From Streptomyces sp. S465 (lineage in GTDB: Bacteria; Actinomycetota; Actinomycetes; Streptomycetales; Streptomycetaceae), in contig NZ_CP114036.1 in NCBI RefSeq assembly GCF_026898115.1, positions 4,954,001 through 5,018,000 on the forward strand: a DNA stretch of 64,000 nucleotides, written 5' to 3'. Below the pieces are notes generated by a model, which had not been told where the DNA came from, made no database searches, and was given only the letters and a program-made list of their open reading frames with translations. Below are positions 41,545 to 50,017 of this stretch, piece after piece. Position numbers and translations under genes: made by a program. Every line of letters begins with the position of its first letter. Position 1 is the first letter of the stretch.

Positions 41545-41717
41545 GTCTGTCGTGGTCACTGATCACTTGAGGATGAATAACCGCTGTTCATGCGCCTTTC
41601 TTGCTGATCGAATTCGGCGCTGATCGCTGAAATCCCGACTACGAAGATCAATCTTCAATCCGTCGCAGCGAAAGTTTTCGGAGCACTTCCGGACCGTTCG
41701 GGCGTCGCGGTGGGCGG

Positions 41718-43793
41718 TTACAGACAGTCCCGGGGCAGCGTCTCGTTCCAGCTGCGGGAGAACACCCGCCGGTCGCCCTCGTAGCCGTCCAGCGTGGCGT
41801 CGATGAAGAACTCGGTCTCGCTGGACCGCAGCACCGTGCTCGTCACCACCCGCGTCTCCCAGTCGTCGCGGTGGAAGCGCATGGTCCAGGTGGACTCGCC
41901 GCCCACCGAGGTGAAGTCGTCCGCGACGGCGGTGTAGCGCTCGTAGGCCCGGCGGCCGACGTCCAGCCCGATGTCCTCGAAGCGCTGGGTGCCCGCGTCC
42001 TTGACGATCTCCAGCTCGGACCGGTAGCCGACCAGGTCGCGCTTGACGTCCCAGCGTTCCTCGGGAGGCGTGAGCCGGGTGGTGGCGATGGGGGCCGCGC
42101 CCTCGGGTTCGCCGAACGGACGCTGGGGCCCGTCCTCGCCCGACGGCGCCCGGCGCAGCGGCAGGGTGAGGGTGCTGGCGCCCTCGTACACGCTCAGCAG
42201 GACCGGCCTGGGCGGGGGCCAGGCGAGCGGCCAGTACGACGTGGACAGCGACAGCCGGATGCGGTGGCCGGGCGGGAACGCCTGCGCCACGCCGTTGAGG
42301 TGCACGCGGGCGCGGTAGCGCCGGCCGGGCTCCAGGGGTTCGGGGGTGCCGATGGACTCGCGGTGGGTGAGGTTGAGCAGCCCGTAGGTGACGCGGGTGG
42401 CGCGGCCGTCCGGAGCCACGTCGGACAGCCGGGCGGCGACCATGGCCACCGGTTCGCTGACCGACAGTTCCAGTTCGACGGAGGGGGAACCGAGGATCTC
42501 CACCCGCTCGGTGAGCGGTTCGGTGTCGAACACCAGTGAGCCGCCGTCCTCCTCCCGCTGGTCGTACGGCAGGTCCGGAGGCGCGTTGTAGGAGGCCCAC
42601 TTGCCGGCGAACTGGCCCACGGACAGCGGGGACTGAACGGTCAGCGCCGTGCCGTCCGGGTCCTGTTGCCGTTCCTGTTGCTGTTTCTGTTCCCGTTCCC
42701 GTTCGTCAGGTGTGGCACCGGCGGCTCCGATGCGGTGGCGCGTGAGCGGGTGCGCGACCGGCTCGACGTTCGGGGAGGGCCACTGGGGCTCGTCCACCCA
42801 GCGGCCGGGCCGTTCCTCGTAGGCGGTGGAGGGCGGCACGCTGTCCTGCATCCAGGTCCGCAACATGGGCCCGTCCATGACGCCGTTGTCCACGCCCTTC
42901 AGCCAGTGGTCCCACCAGCGCACCACCTCCTGGAGATAGCCGATGGCGGGGCCGGGCTCGCCCAGGTGCGGGTACTTGTGCGACCAGGGGCCGATCAGGC
43001 CCTTGCGCGGCACGTCCAGATGGCTGAGCAGCCGGGTCACGGCGTTGGAATAGCCGTCCGCCCAGCCGCTGGAGGCCAGCACCGGGCACCGTACGGCCTG
43101 GTAGTCCTCGCACACCGAGGCGTGCCGCCAGTAGTCGTCGCGGCGCTGGTGGCGCAGCCACTCCAGCACCCAGGGGCGGGCGTTCTCCAGCCGTTCCCGC
43201 CACATCTCGCGCCAGCGCTCACCGACCACCGCCGGGTCCGGCGGGCAGGTGGCGTACGCGAACATCGTGCCCGCCTCGGCGAGGTTGTCCGACAGCAGCG
43301 CACCGCCCATGTAGTGCATGTCATCGGCGTACCGGTCGTCGGTGAACGAGGCGATCACGATGGCCCGCAGGGACGGCGGCCGCCGGGCCGCCACCTGGAG
43401 GGCGGCGAAGGCGCCCCAGGAGATGCCCATCATGCCGGTGGTGCCGTCACACCACGGCTGCTCGGCGAGCCACGCCAGGATCTCCTCGGCGTCGCTCTGC
43501 TCCCCCTCCAGGTATTCGTCCGTCAGCACGCCCTCCGACTCGCCGGTACCGCGCAGATCGACGCGGACGCAGGCGTAGCCGTGGCCGGCGATGTACGGGT
43601 GGTGGATGGAGTCGCGTACGGCGGTCAGATCGCGTTTGCGGTACGGGATGTACTCCAGCACCGCCGGCACCGGCTCCTCGTCCGAGGACGTGGGACGCCA
43701 GATGCGGGCCGACAGGCGAACGCCGTCGGACATGGTGATCGTGACGTTTTCCTCTTCCTTCGTCGCACATGGCAGATTGCTCACGAGGCGCAT
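41718..43793 (-). CDS. CocE/NonD-type serine hydrolase (X-Pro dipeptidyl-peptidase family)
   Basis: 691 aa from the ATG at 43793 (AAGGAG 12 nt upstream, slightly long). Alpha/beta hydrolase about 15-330: VRVDLRGTGESEG, nucleophile elbow GISWGAF (Ser125), and the His region GPWSHKYPH. A Gln/Glu/Arg-rich inserted linker (EREREQKQQQERQQ) near 395 precedes the C-terminal jelly-roll domain (XPP-C). It cleaves acyl or peptide ester/amide bonds; substrate unknown. No signal peptide. It is the second gene after an ATP-grasp enzyme, and its leader contains an 8-bp repeat array. Confidence 0.9.
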   Translation of the reverse strand: MRLVSNLPCATKEEENVTITMSDGVRLSARIWRPTSSDEEPVPAVLEYIPYRKRDLTAVRDSIHHPYIAGHGYACVRVDLRGTGESEGVLTDEYLEGEQSDAEEILAWLAEQPWCDGTTGMMGISWGAFAALQVAARRPPSLRAIVIASFTDDRYADDMHYMGGALLSDNLAEAGTMFAYATCPPDPAVVGERWREMWRERLENARPWVLEWLRHQRRDDYWRHASVCEDYQAVRCPVLASSGWADGYSNAVTRLLSHLDVPRKGLIGPWSHKYPHLGEPGPAIGYLQEVVRWWDHWLKGVDNGVMDGPMLRTWMQDSVPPSTAYEERPGRWVDEPQWPSPNVEPVAHPLTRHRIGAAGATPDEREREQKQQQERQQDPDGTALTVQSPLSVGQFAGKWASYNAPPDLPYDQREEDGGSLVFDTEPLTERVEILGSPSVELELSVSEPVAMVAARLSDVAPDGRATRVTYGLLNLTHRESIGTPEPLEPGRRYRARVHLNGVAQAFPPGHRIRLSLSTSYWPLAWPPPRPVLLSVYEGASTLTLPLRRAPSGEDGPQRPFGEPEGAAPIATTRLTPPEERWDVKRDLVGYRSELEIVKDAGTQRFEDIGLDVGRRAYERYTAVADDFTSVGGESTWTMRFHRDDWETRVVTSTVLRSSETEFFIDATLDGYEGDRRVFSRSWNETLPRDCL

Positions 43794-43811
43794 AGGGCCG
43801 ACATGCTCCTT

Positions 43812-43923
43812 CCTGGCGTCCTGGCGTCCTGGCGTCCTGGCGTCCTGGCGTCCTGGCGTCCTGGCGTCCTGGCGTCCTGGCGTCCTGGCGTCCTGGCGTC
43901 CTGGCGTCCTGGCGTCCTGGCGA
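43812..43923 (-). repeat. 8-bp tandem repeat (~14 copies) in the hydrolase leader
   Basis: Thirteen perfect copies of CCTGGCGT (plus strand) and one ending in A. The array abuts the ribosome-binding site of the CocE-type gene and fills half of the 206-bp gap after the ATP-grasp stop. No other array in the window is as pure. Confidence 0.97.
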
Positions 43924-43999
43924 CTTTTCTTGCGAGACGGGTGGCACGGGTGCCCCCGGACGCCACTGGCACACCACCCGCGCCCGGGGCGACCGAGGC

Positions 44000-45319
44000 T
44001 CAGCCGACCTGCCTCTCCGTCTCCTCCAGGCCGCCGTCGGGGGCGGTGGCGTCGAAGAGGCGGTTCAGGGCGGCGACACAGCGGTCGTACTTCTCGCGCA
44101 GGTCCGCCTCGCTGTCCCCGCCGGTGAAGATGTGGGCCAGTTCGAAGCTGTAGCTGTCCTGCTGCGCCATCTGCGACAGCCGCTGTCCCTCCTCGGGCAC
44201 CACCTCGATCCGTACGCCCGGGATCTCCCGCTCGATGCGCTCGATCTCCTCCTCGACGGGGGTGTCGTGGACCACTCCGTCGGCGAACCACCGGTAGTAC
44301 CACTTGGCGGCCATGTCGTAGGGGCCGGCGCGGTGCGGCAGGGCCGGGTCCTCGCCGAAAGCCAGGCTGAGCATGCAGTGGTGGTTGGGCACCCCGTCCA
44401 CGTAGGCGAAGAGTTCGGCGTGCGACTGGGAGTGCCGGGGGTTGATCTCCAGCAGATTGATCTCGTCCGTGCCCGGGTCGTAGAAGTACTCGATGCTGAA
44501 CGTCGCCCCGTCCATGCCGATCTGCCGCATGACCCGCCGGGAGACGTCGTGCAGCCGCCGGATCACCGGCTCGGGCAGCGTGGAGGGGTACTGGTGGCGC
44601 AGAAAGCACGGGCTGTCGGGGTAGTCGATGGAGTCCAGCACGCCGTAGACGGTGACCTCGCCGTGGTGGACGTATCCCTCCACGGCGACCTGCACTCCGC
44701 TCAGCGCCTCCTCCGCGAGACACACCTGCCCGCCCACGCCCTCCATCTCGGGCGGGAGGTCCAGCCGTTCGAGGATGGCGTCGAACGGCCTGCCCACGCG
44801 GCCGATACCGTTGCGGATCTCGGCGACCGCCGCCCGGAACTCCTCCTCGTCCTTGACGGAGAAGGCCAGCTCCGAGGAGTACGCCAGGGCCGGCTTGAGC
44901 CACATCGGAAACCGGACGCCCTCCGGCGGCCGCGGGTCCCGCGCCTCCAGATCGACCCGGCCGAACCGCGGATGCTCATCGATCACCTTCCGCTGCTCCA
45001 GCCGACTCCAGTACTTGTGCTCGCACTTGACCACCGACTCCAGGCTCGTGCTGCGCGTGCCGTAGCGCTCGCTCAGAATCGGCACGAGCGTGCTCACCGG
45101 GAAGTCCCAGTAGCCGACGATGGCGTCGACGCTGCCCTCGAAGGCATCCAGAACACCCTCCGCCTTCGCGATGAGATCCGCCACGGAGACCTCGCCGCCC
45201 TGTAGATCCTCGACCGTGAGCAGGCGATGGAACCGGTACCGGTGGGCACCGGGGCCGCTCTCCAGGATGGGCACATTGGCCTCGTCCAGACCGATCACAA
45301 AGATGTTCTGCTCGTCCAC
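44000..45319 (-). CDS. ATP-grasp ligase
   Basis: 439 aa from a GTG with GGGAGGGA upstream. The N-terminal region (1-100) starts NIFVIGLDEANVPILES. The ATP-grasp core has MWLKPALAYSSELAFSV (ATP-binding Lys), VAVEGYVHHGEVTVYGVLDS and the metal site FSIEYFYDPGTDEINLLEIN followed by PRHSQSH. Related to carboxylate-amine ligases of the biotin carboxylase/D-Ala ligase superfamily, many of which make amide bonds in unusual dipeptides or cofactors. Paired with a CocE-type hydrolase; the substrate is unknown. A sigma-B-type promoter match lies 39-62 bp upstream. Confidence 0.87.
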   Translation of the reverse strand: MDEQNIFVIGLDEANVPILESGPGAHRYRFHRLLTVEDLQGGEVSVADLIAKAEGVLDAFEGSVDAIVGYWDFPVSTLVPILSERYGTRSTSLESVVKCEHKYWSRLEQRKVIDEHPRFGRVDLEARDPRPPEGVRFPMWLKPALAYSSELAFSVKDEEEFRAAVAEIRNGIGRVGRPFDAILERLDLPPEMEGVGGQVCLAEEALSGVQVAVEGYVHHGEVTVYGVLDSIDYPDSPCFLRHQYPSTLPEPVIRRLHDVSRRVMRQIGMDGATFSIEYFYDPGTDEINLLEINPRHSQSHAELFAYVDGVPNHHCMLSLAFGEDPALPHRAGPYDMAAKWYYRWFADGVVHDTPVEEEIERIEREIPGVRIEVVPEEGQRLSQMAQQDSYSFELAHIFTGGDSEADLREKYDRCVAALNRLFDATAPDGGLEETERQVG

Positions 45320-45357
45320 GGAGTCCCTCCCTGCGCTGACACTTTCCGGCGCTCTGG

Positions 45358-45381
45358 GTACCCCTCAGCGGGCCGTCAATC
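45358..45381 (-). promoter_or_regulatory. Sigma-B-type promoter match for the ATP-grasp operon
   Basis: On the minus strand GATT-N14-GGGTAC (45378-45381 and 45358-45363), matching the Streptomyces sigma-B consensus GNNT-N14-16-GGGTAC/T. GGAT with a 15-bp spacer also fits. The -10 lies about 39 bp before the GTG. Confidence 0.55.
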
Positions 45382-45432
45382 CCCGGTGCGACCTCGAGTT
45401 CAAACTGTTCAAACCGCTTGGGGCGGTGCCCT

Positions 45433-45456
45433 GTTTAAGTCCGGGATCTCGGGTAC
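45433..45456 (+). promoter_or_regulatory. Sigma-B-type promoter match for the KGG-repeat gene
   Basis: GTTT (45433-45436), 14-bp spacer, GGGTAC (45451-45456): an exact match to GNNT-N14-16-GGGTAC. It is 48 bp before the ATG of a stress-type protein. Confidence 0.65.
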
Positions 45457-45504
45457 CCGCTGCCCCGGACAGCATGAAACTCCGCGAATGAGGAGGAATC
45501 AGTG

Positions 45505-45870
45505 ATGGCTGACAATCCCGGCAACTTCGCCAACGACCCGCAGCGCGCTTCGGAGGCCGGCCAGCGGGGTGGCCACGAGAGTGGTGGCAACTTCGCGAAT
45601 GACCGGCAGCGGGCTTCGGAGGCCGGTCAGCGGGGCGGTCACGAGAGTGGTGGCAACTTCGCGAATGACCCGCAGCGGGCTTCGGAGGCCGGCCAGCGGG
45701 GCGGTCACGAGAGTGGTGGCAACTTCGCGAACGACCCGCAGCGGGCTTCGGAAGCTGGCCAGAAGGGCGGCCACGAAAGCGGTGGCAACTTCGCCAACGA
45801 CCCGCAGCGCGCCTCGGAGGCCGGCCAGAAGGGCGGCCGTGAGAGCGGACGCGGCCAGGGCGGTGGCTGA
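45505..45870 (+). CDS. KGG-repeat (stress-induced) hydrophilic protein
   Basis: 121 aa from the ATG at 45505 with AGGAGG 8 nt upstream (a GTG at 45502 is also open). It is made almost wholly of five 22-residue repeats beginning GNFANDPQRASEAGQRGG, then HESG; the last two have K for R. This is the KGG/GsiB/ConGG motif of highly hydrophilic stress proteins, thought to protect against desiccation or osmotic stress. The promoter match fits general-stress control. Confidence 0.94.
   Translation: MADNPGNFANDPQRASEAGQRGGHESGGNFANDRQRASEAGQRGGHESGGNFANDPQRASEAGQRGGHESGGNFANDPQRASEAGQKGGHESGGNFANDPQRASEAGQKGGRESGRGQGGG
45520..45846 (+). repeat. 66-bp tandem repeats in the KGG gene
   Basis: Five 66-bp units, the middle three nearly identical at the DNA level. 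In frame; copy number is likely to vary among strains. Confidence 0.9.
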
Positions 45871-45928
45871 ACCAGCCGTTGCTGGGCGCAGTGGGCAGGA
45901 GCCATAACCCCTGCCCACTCGCTCCGGG

Positions 45929-45970
45929 AGACCGGTGGGCCGGACGCCACGGCGAACGGCCCACCGGTCT
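45929..45970 (+). terminator. Terminator after the KGG gene
   Basis: AGACCGGTGGGCC and GGCCCACCGGTCT form 13-bp arms with a 16-nt loop, followed by TTCTCTC. It may also serve the convergent ANTAR gene. Confidence 0.7.
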
Positions 45971-46063
45971 TTCTCTCGCCCACCGATCCTTCTCTCAGGC
46001 GGAGGCCAGTCTCAAGTGGAGGCGTCTCAGACGGAGACCGTCTCGGATGGAGACCGTCTACGA

Positions 46064-46456
46064 CTACGCCGAACCGGAACGGTGGCGGCGGAACGCGGCC
46101 GCCATGGCCTTCTCCACCTCCGGCGCCAGGCGGCGGCGCTCGGTCGTGGCCACGAGCTGGGTCGCGACGTCACGCAGCTTGGTGTTGGTGTGCTGTGAGG
46201 TTTCCACCAGCACCTCCCACGCCGTCTCGGCCGGGCACGGCACCATGGCCATCACCATGCCCCGGGCCTGGTCGATCACAGGGCGGCTCGCCATCGCCTC
46301 CCTGAGCTGAGCGGTTTCCTCAGCCAGCTGAGCGACCTCGGCCGCCAGCCGCGTCTCACGCCTCGACGCGTCGCGCCCCCTCCGTCTCTTCCCCCTGTGC
46401 GCGGTGGCCGGGCCGACCGCGCCGACGGTGCGGGCATGACCAGGGACGGTGCTCAT
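46064..46456 (-). CDS. ANTAR-domain protein
   Basis: 130 aa from the ATG at 46456 (AGGAG 9 nt upstream). A basic N-terminus (HRGKRRRGRDASRRE), a coiled-coil (LAAEVAQLAEETAQLREAM), then the ANTAR fold with SRPVIDQARGMVMAMVPCPA and AWEVLVETSQHTNTKLRDVA. ANTAR domains bind paired hexaloop RNA hairpins to prevent transcription termination. There is no GAF or receiver domain, so the signal input is unknown. Confidence 0.9.
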   Translation of the reverse strand: MSTVPGHARTVGAVGPATAHRGKRRRGRDASRRETRLAAEVAQLAEETAQLREAMASRPVIDQARGMVMAMVPCPAETAWEVLVETSQHTNTKLRDVATQLVATTERRRLAPEVEKAMAAAFRRHRSGSA

Positions 46457-47050
46457 CAGCTCGTACTCCTGCCTGTGGTGACCCCTTCCAGGGCTTCATG
46501 GGCAACGCCACCAACGCCACCAACGCACTTTCGAGCACGTAGGGCGTATGTAGATGCAAAAGCGGCACCGGAGGCTGTTTCGCCAACCTGCCGGTGCCTA
46601 CGCGAGCGACGTCGCATGCGCGCATCGAGCAGGTTGCCACTGACGCCATCGGTTAAACCACTCCCGAGTCCCGCGTCAGCGGCCGTCCAAGAGGTGACGA
46701 CGGCAGGCCCGTCACGAGCCTCCCAACAGCATTGGGGAAGCGAGCCTCCTGCATACCCGTCAGGCAAAGAGGAAAGACGCGCGGTACGACGCTGAGTAAC
46801 TCACCTACGCACGCCAACAGTTGGAACCACCCGTGCCGCCCCGGCCCTGAGCGCGGCCCAGCGGCGATGCCCCCGGTGCACCCACCTGTAGCTCCCCCTT
46901 CCCCCCGATTCACTCAATTCGCGAGGTCAGGGCGCTGCCAGCCCATTAGAGACGCGTTAGTAGGGTGGCAGCAGATCGTCAGCGCGGCCGGACAGTCTTG
47001 TTGTCACGGCCCCAGGACGGGGACAAACGCCCACGACAACAGGGGAACAC
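46457..47050. other. 594-bp intergenic region
   Basis: No supported gene; small open frames lack ribosome sites and family signals. It separates the divergent ANTAR and DUF4232 genes. GC is lower than average in 46500-46700. No clear promoter hexamer pair was seen. Confidence 0.5.
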
Positions 47051-47692
47051 ATGTCACGTCGCATCACACTCCGTCACCTGCGCAAGGTCGCCGCCGGCGC
47101 GGTGGTCGCCGTCGCCGCGTTCGGGCTGACCGCGTGCCAGGACAACGCGGACGCCGGCGAGGGCACGAGTTCCTCCGCCTCGGCCAGCGCCTCGGACTCG
47201 GGATCCTCCGACTCGGGCACCTCGGGCACCTCGGGTTCCTCGGACTCGGATTCCGCCGGCTCCTCGGACTCCAGCGGCGGCAGCGACACCTCCGGCGGTT
47301 CGGGCTCCTGCAAGACCTCCCAGCTCGCGTTCAGCAGCTCCCATGGGATGGGCGAGGGCGATCTGATCGTCAACCTCAAGAACACCGGCTCCGCCGCCTG
47401 CACCCTCCAGGGCTTCCCCGGCGTCGACCTCAAGAGCAAGAACGGCACCGTCAGCGCCACCCGCAGCACCCTCGACGCGCCGAAGGTCAGCGTGGCGCCC
47501 AACGAGGAGACCCGCTTCACCCTCCACTACCCGCCGAACGACTCCGGCGGCAGTGGCGAGACCTTCACCACCCTCGTGGTCACCCCGCCCAACGAGACCC
47601 ACTCCACGTCCCTGTCCGTCAGCATCAACGTCCCCGTCACCGACGAGACCACGTCCTCCATCAAGGTCGACCCCGTCGGCACCGGCAAGTAG
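47051..47692 (+). CDS. DUF4232 lipoprotein with Ser-rich linker
   Basis: 213 aa. Basic N-terminus and lipobox LTAC (Cys about 29), then a Ser/Asp/Gly linker (35-85) and DUF4232 (about 86-210): CKTSQLAFSSSHGMGEGDLI, ACTLQGFPGVDLKSKNG, VAPNEETRFTLHY. Anchored to the outer face of the membrane; function unknown. Paralogous in fold to the protein at 28636. Confidence 0.9.
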   Translation: MSRRITLRHLRKVAAGAVVAVAAFGLTACQDNADAGEGTSSSASASASDSGSSDSGTSGTSGSSDSDSAGSSDSSGGSDTSGGSGSCKTSQLAFSSSHGMGEGDLIVNLKNTGSAACTLQGFPGVDLKSKNGTVSATRSTLDAPKVSVAPNEETRFTLHYPPNDSGGSGETFTTLVVTPPNETHSTSLSVSINVPVTDETTSSIKVDPVGTGK

Positions 47693-47750
47693 GCACGCGC
47701 GGCGCGCTGACGTGATGACGCGCTGACGCAGAGAAGGCATCGCACCGCAG

Positions 47751-47780
47751 CGGCGCTTCCGGAACCATCCGGAAGCGCCG
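47751..47780 (+). terminator. Terminator after the DUF4232 gene
   Basis: CGGCGCTTCCGG and CCGGAAGCGCCG, perfect 12-bp arms, 6-nt loop, 58 bp past the stop. Confidence 0.75.
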
Positions 47781-47956
47781 CGGGCGTTTGCCGGAGTCGC
47801 CGCGGGGAGGTTCGATCACACGTTTGATTTCTCGCCTTACGGCGTGCGCCGGCACCGATGTCGGCCGACCCTGGACGCAGGGCCTGCCGAGCAGCGTCCG
47901 CTCACACTCCTGGCCCAGCGCATGAGCTGGGACCGCATTGGAAGGTGAACGTCGCC

Positions 47957-48682
47957 ATGAAGACACCCCCGATCGTCTCGCCGCAAGAGTGGGAGGCCGC
48001 GCGCGAGCGGCTGCTGGTGGAGGAGAAGCGGCTGACCCGCGCCCGCGACGCACTGGCCGCCAAACGCCGGCGGATGCCATGGGTGGCGGTGGAGAAGGCG
48101 TACGAGTTCGACGGGCCCGAGGGCAAGGCGAGTCTGCTCGACCTGTTCGCGGGCCGTCGCCAGCTGATCGTCTACCGCGCCTTCTTCGAGCCCGCCGTAT
48201 TCGGCTGGCCCGACCACGCGTGCCGCGGTTGTTCCATGGTCGCCGACCACGTGGGCGACCTCGCTCACCTGCACGCCCGCGACACCACCCTCGTCTTCGC
48301 CTCGCGCGCGCCGCAGCCGGAGATCGAGCGGGTGAAGGCCCGGATGGGCTGGACCATGCCCTGGTACACGATCACCGACGACTTCGACGCCGACTTCGAC
48401 GTGGACGAATGGCACGGCACGAACGCGTTCATCCGCGACGGCGACAGGGTGTTCCGCACCTATTTCATCAACGCCCGCGGCGACGAGGCGCTGGGGAACA
48501 CCTGGAGCTACCTCGACATGACCGCGCTCGGGCGGCAGGAGACCTGGGAGGACTCGCCCGAGGGCTATCCCCAGACGGCACCGTACGAATGGTGGAACTG
48601 GCACGACGCGTACGGCGACCCCGAGCCGGCGCCCGAGTGGCTGGCCCAAACCCGCCGAGGCCCCCGCCACCAGCCCGACTGA
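47957..48682 (+). CDS. DUF899 family thioredoxin-fold protein
   Basis: 241 aa from the ATG at 47957; GTG at 47945 is possible. Typical DUF899 opening (SPQEWEAARERLLVEEKRLT, RDALAAKRRRMPWVAVEKAY), the CRGCSMVADHVGDLAHLHAR redox-type motif, and the C-terminal TWSYLDMTALGRQE. These proteins have a thioredoxin-like fold and are of unknown biochemical role. It converges on the beta-lactamase-fold gene. Confidence 0.92.
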   Translation: MKTPPIVSPQEWEAARERLLVEEKRLTRARDALAAKRRRMPWVAVEKAYEFDGPEGKASLLDLFAGRRQLIVYRAFFEPAVFGWPDHACRGCSMVADHVGDLAHLHARDTTLVFASRAPQPEIERVKARMGWTMPWYTITDDFDADFDVDEWHGTNAFIRDGDRVFRTYFINARGDEALGNTWSYLDMTALGRQETWEDSPEGYPQTAPYEWWNWHDAYGDPEPAPEWLAQTRRGPRHQPD

Positions 48683-48802
48683 ACCCGTCCGACACCCGGG
48701 CCGGAGCGGGTGGGCGCCGCCACGCACATCACCTGCACACGCACACGCACACGCTTCAGGCGACCAGCCCGGCGGCACCGCTTCCTTTCTTCTTCCGGCT
48801 CC

Positions 48803-50017
48803 TCACCTACCGCTGGTGGCGCAGAGCTCCCGGTCGACGAGGGCGTTCTTGGCCTTCTCGGTGGACTGATCGGGCGCGGAGTCGCCGGTCGTCGCCACCA
48901 CGACGACCCGGCGGCCGTCGGCGCTGATGCCGTCCCGGGTGGAGAATCCGGGGATGTCCCCGCCGTGGGTGTAGTAGGACCCGCCGCAGGACAGCGGGAC
49001 CTCCTGGAGCCCGAGCCCATAGCGCGCACCGGGCCACACCGCGTCCAGCCCCTCGGCCCGCACGGTGGTCTTCATCTCGGCCAGCTGGGCCGGGCGCAGC
49101 AGCCGGCCGCCCAGGAGTGCCGAGTAGAAGCGGGACAGGTCGGCGGTGGTACTGATCATGGCTCCGGCCGAGCCGGCCGCCGTGGGGTTGAGGGCGGTGA
49201 CGTCCATCGTCGTACCGGTGCCGTAGAAGCTCGAGTAACCGTGCAGGTGAGTGCCGGCGATCCACGACTCGGTGTCCGGGGCGGAGGTCTGCCGCAGGCC
49301 GAGCGGGTGGATGATCCGCCGGGTCACCTCCTGCTGCCAGCTGCGTCCGGTCGCCTTCTCGATGATCATTCCGGCCAGGACGTAATTGGTGTTGGAGTAT
49401 CCCCAGCCGGCGCCGGGCGCGAAGTTCGGCTTGTGCCGCATGGCGATCGCCACGAGCTGCTCGGGGGTCCAGGTGGTGTACCGGTCGGCCTGGAAGCCGT
49501 CCGCGGTGGTCATCTCCGGGAAGTCCGCGGTGAAGTCGTAGAGTCCGCTGGTGTGTTGCAGCAGCTGCCGCACGGTGATGTCGTGGCCGTCGTTGCCGTT
49601 GCCGGACACCGCTCCCGGCAGCCAGTGGTCCACGGTGTCGTCCAGCGAGATCCGGCCCTCGCCGACGAGCTGGAGTATCACCGTGGAGACGAACGTCTTG
49701 GTGGCGCTGCCGATCCGGAAACGGTCCCCGGCCCGCGCGGGCTGCCGCGTGGCGGTGTCGGCCACCCCGGCGGTGGCCGAGTGCTGACCGCGGGGCCCGG
49801 TCGACCGGGCGACCACGCCGACCGAGCCGGTTCCGAGGATCGCGTCCACATCCTTCTGCAACGCGGCCCGGCCCGAGGCGGACGCCGCACCGGGGGATGC
49901 GGCCGAAGCCGCGGGCACCGCGACGGCGAGACCGGCCAACCCGGTCACGAGCGCCGTCGCCACGAGGCGGGAGGCGATCCGGGTCTTCGTGCGGGACGAA
50001 CGCTGAGCCGATGTCAT
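48803..50017 (-). CDS. Secreted serine beta-lactamase/D-Ala-D-Ala carboxypeptidase family hydrolase
   Basis: 404 aa from the ATG at 50017 (AAGGAG about 9 nt upstream). Signal peptide to about residue 40 (ending ASAAS). Class C-type motifs: SxxK in GSATKTF, YSN in GYSNTNYVLAG, and HGG in YYTHGGDIPG. Its size matches R61-type DD-peptidases and esterases of Streptomyces. It acts on peptidoglycan peptides or esters outside the cell; beta-lactam hydrolysis is not implied. Confidence 0.92.
   Translation of the reverse strand: MTSAQRSSRTKTRIASRLVATALVTGLAGLAVAVPAASAASPGAASASGRAALQKDVDAILGTGSVGVVARSTGPRGQHSATAGVADTATRQPARAGDRFRIGSATKTFVSTVILQLVGEGRISLDDTVDHWLPGAVSGNGNDGHDITVRQLLQHTSGLYDFTADFPEMTTADGFQADRYTTWTPEQLVAIAMRHKPNFAPGAGWGYSNTNYVLAGMIIEKATGRSWQQEVTRRIIHPLGLRQTSAPDTESWIAGTHLHGYSSFYGTGTTMDVTALNPTAAGSAGAMISTTADLSRFYSALLGGRLLRPAQLAEMKTTVRAEGLDAVWPGARYGLGLQEVPLSCGGSYYTHGGDIPGFSTRDGISADGRRVVVVATTGDSAPDQSTEKAKNALVDRELCATSGR

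Noticed and set aside
43781-43804. Eight-codon mini-ORF (MSALCAS) overlapping the CocE-type start
   Set aside because: Its ATG is only one base from the ribosome site, too close for initiation; likely chance.
43812-43923. Could the 8-bp repeat array be a CRISPR?
   Set aside because: Units are contiguous, 8 bp, without spacers, and there are no cas genes in the window.
43794-44903. Extension of the CocE-type frame through the 8-bp repeats
   Set aside because: It would run through the repeat and antiphase with the ATP-grasp gene; the hydrolase family start fits 43793.
46456-46767. 103-codon minus-strand frame upstream of the ANTAR gene
   Set aside because: No ribosome site, no family features, and it lies across a low-GC non-coding region.
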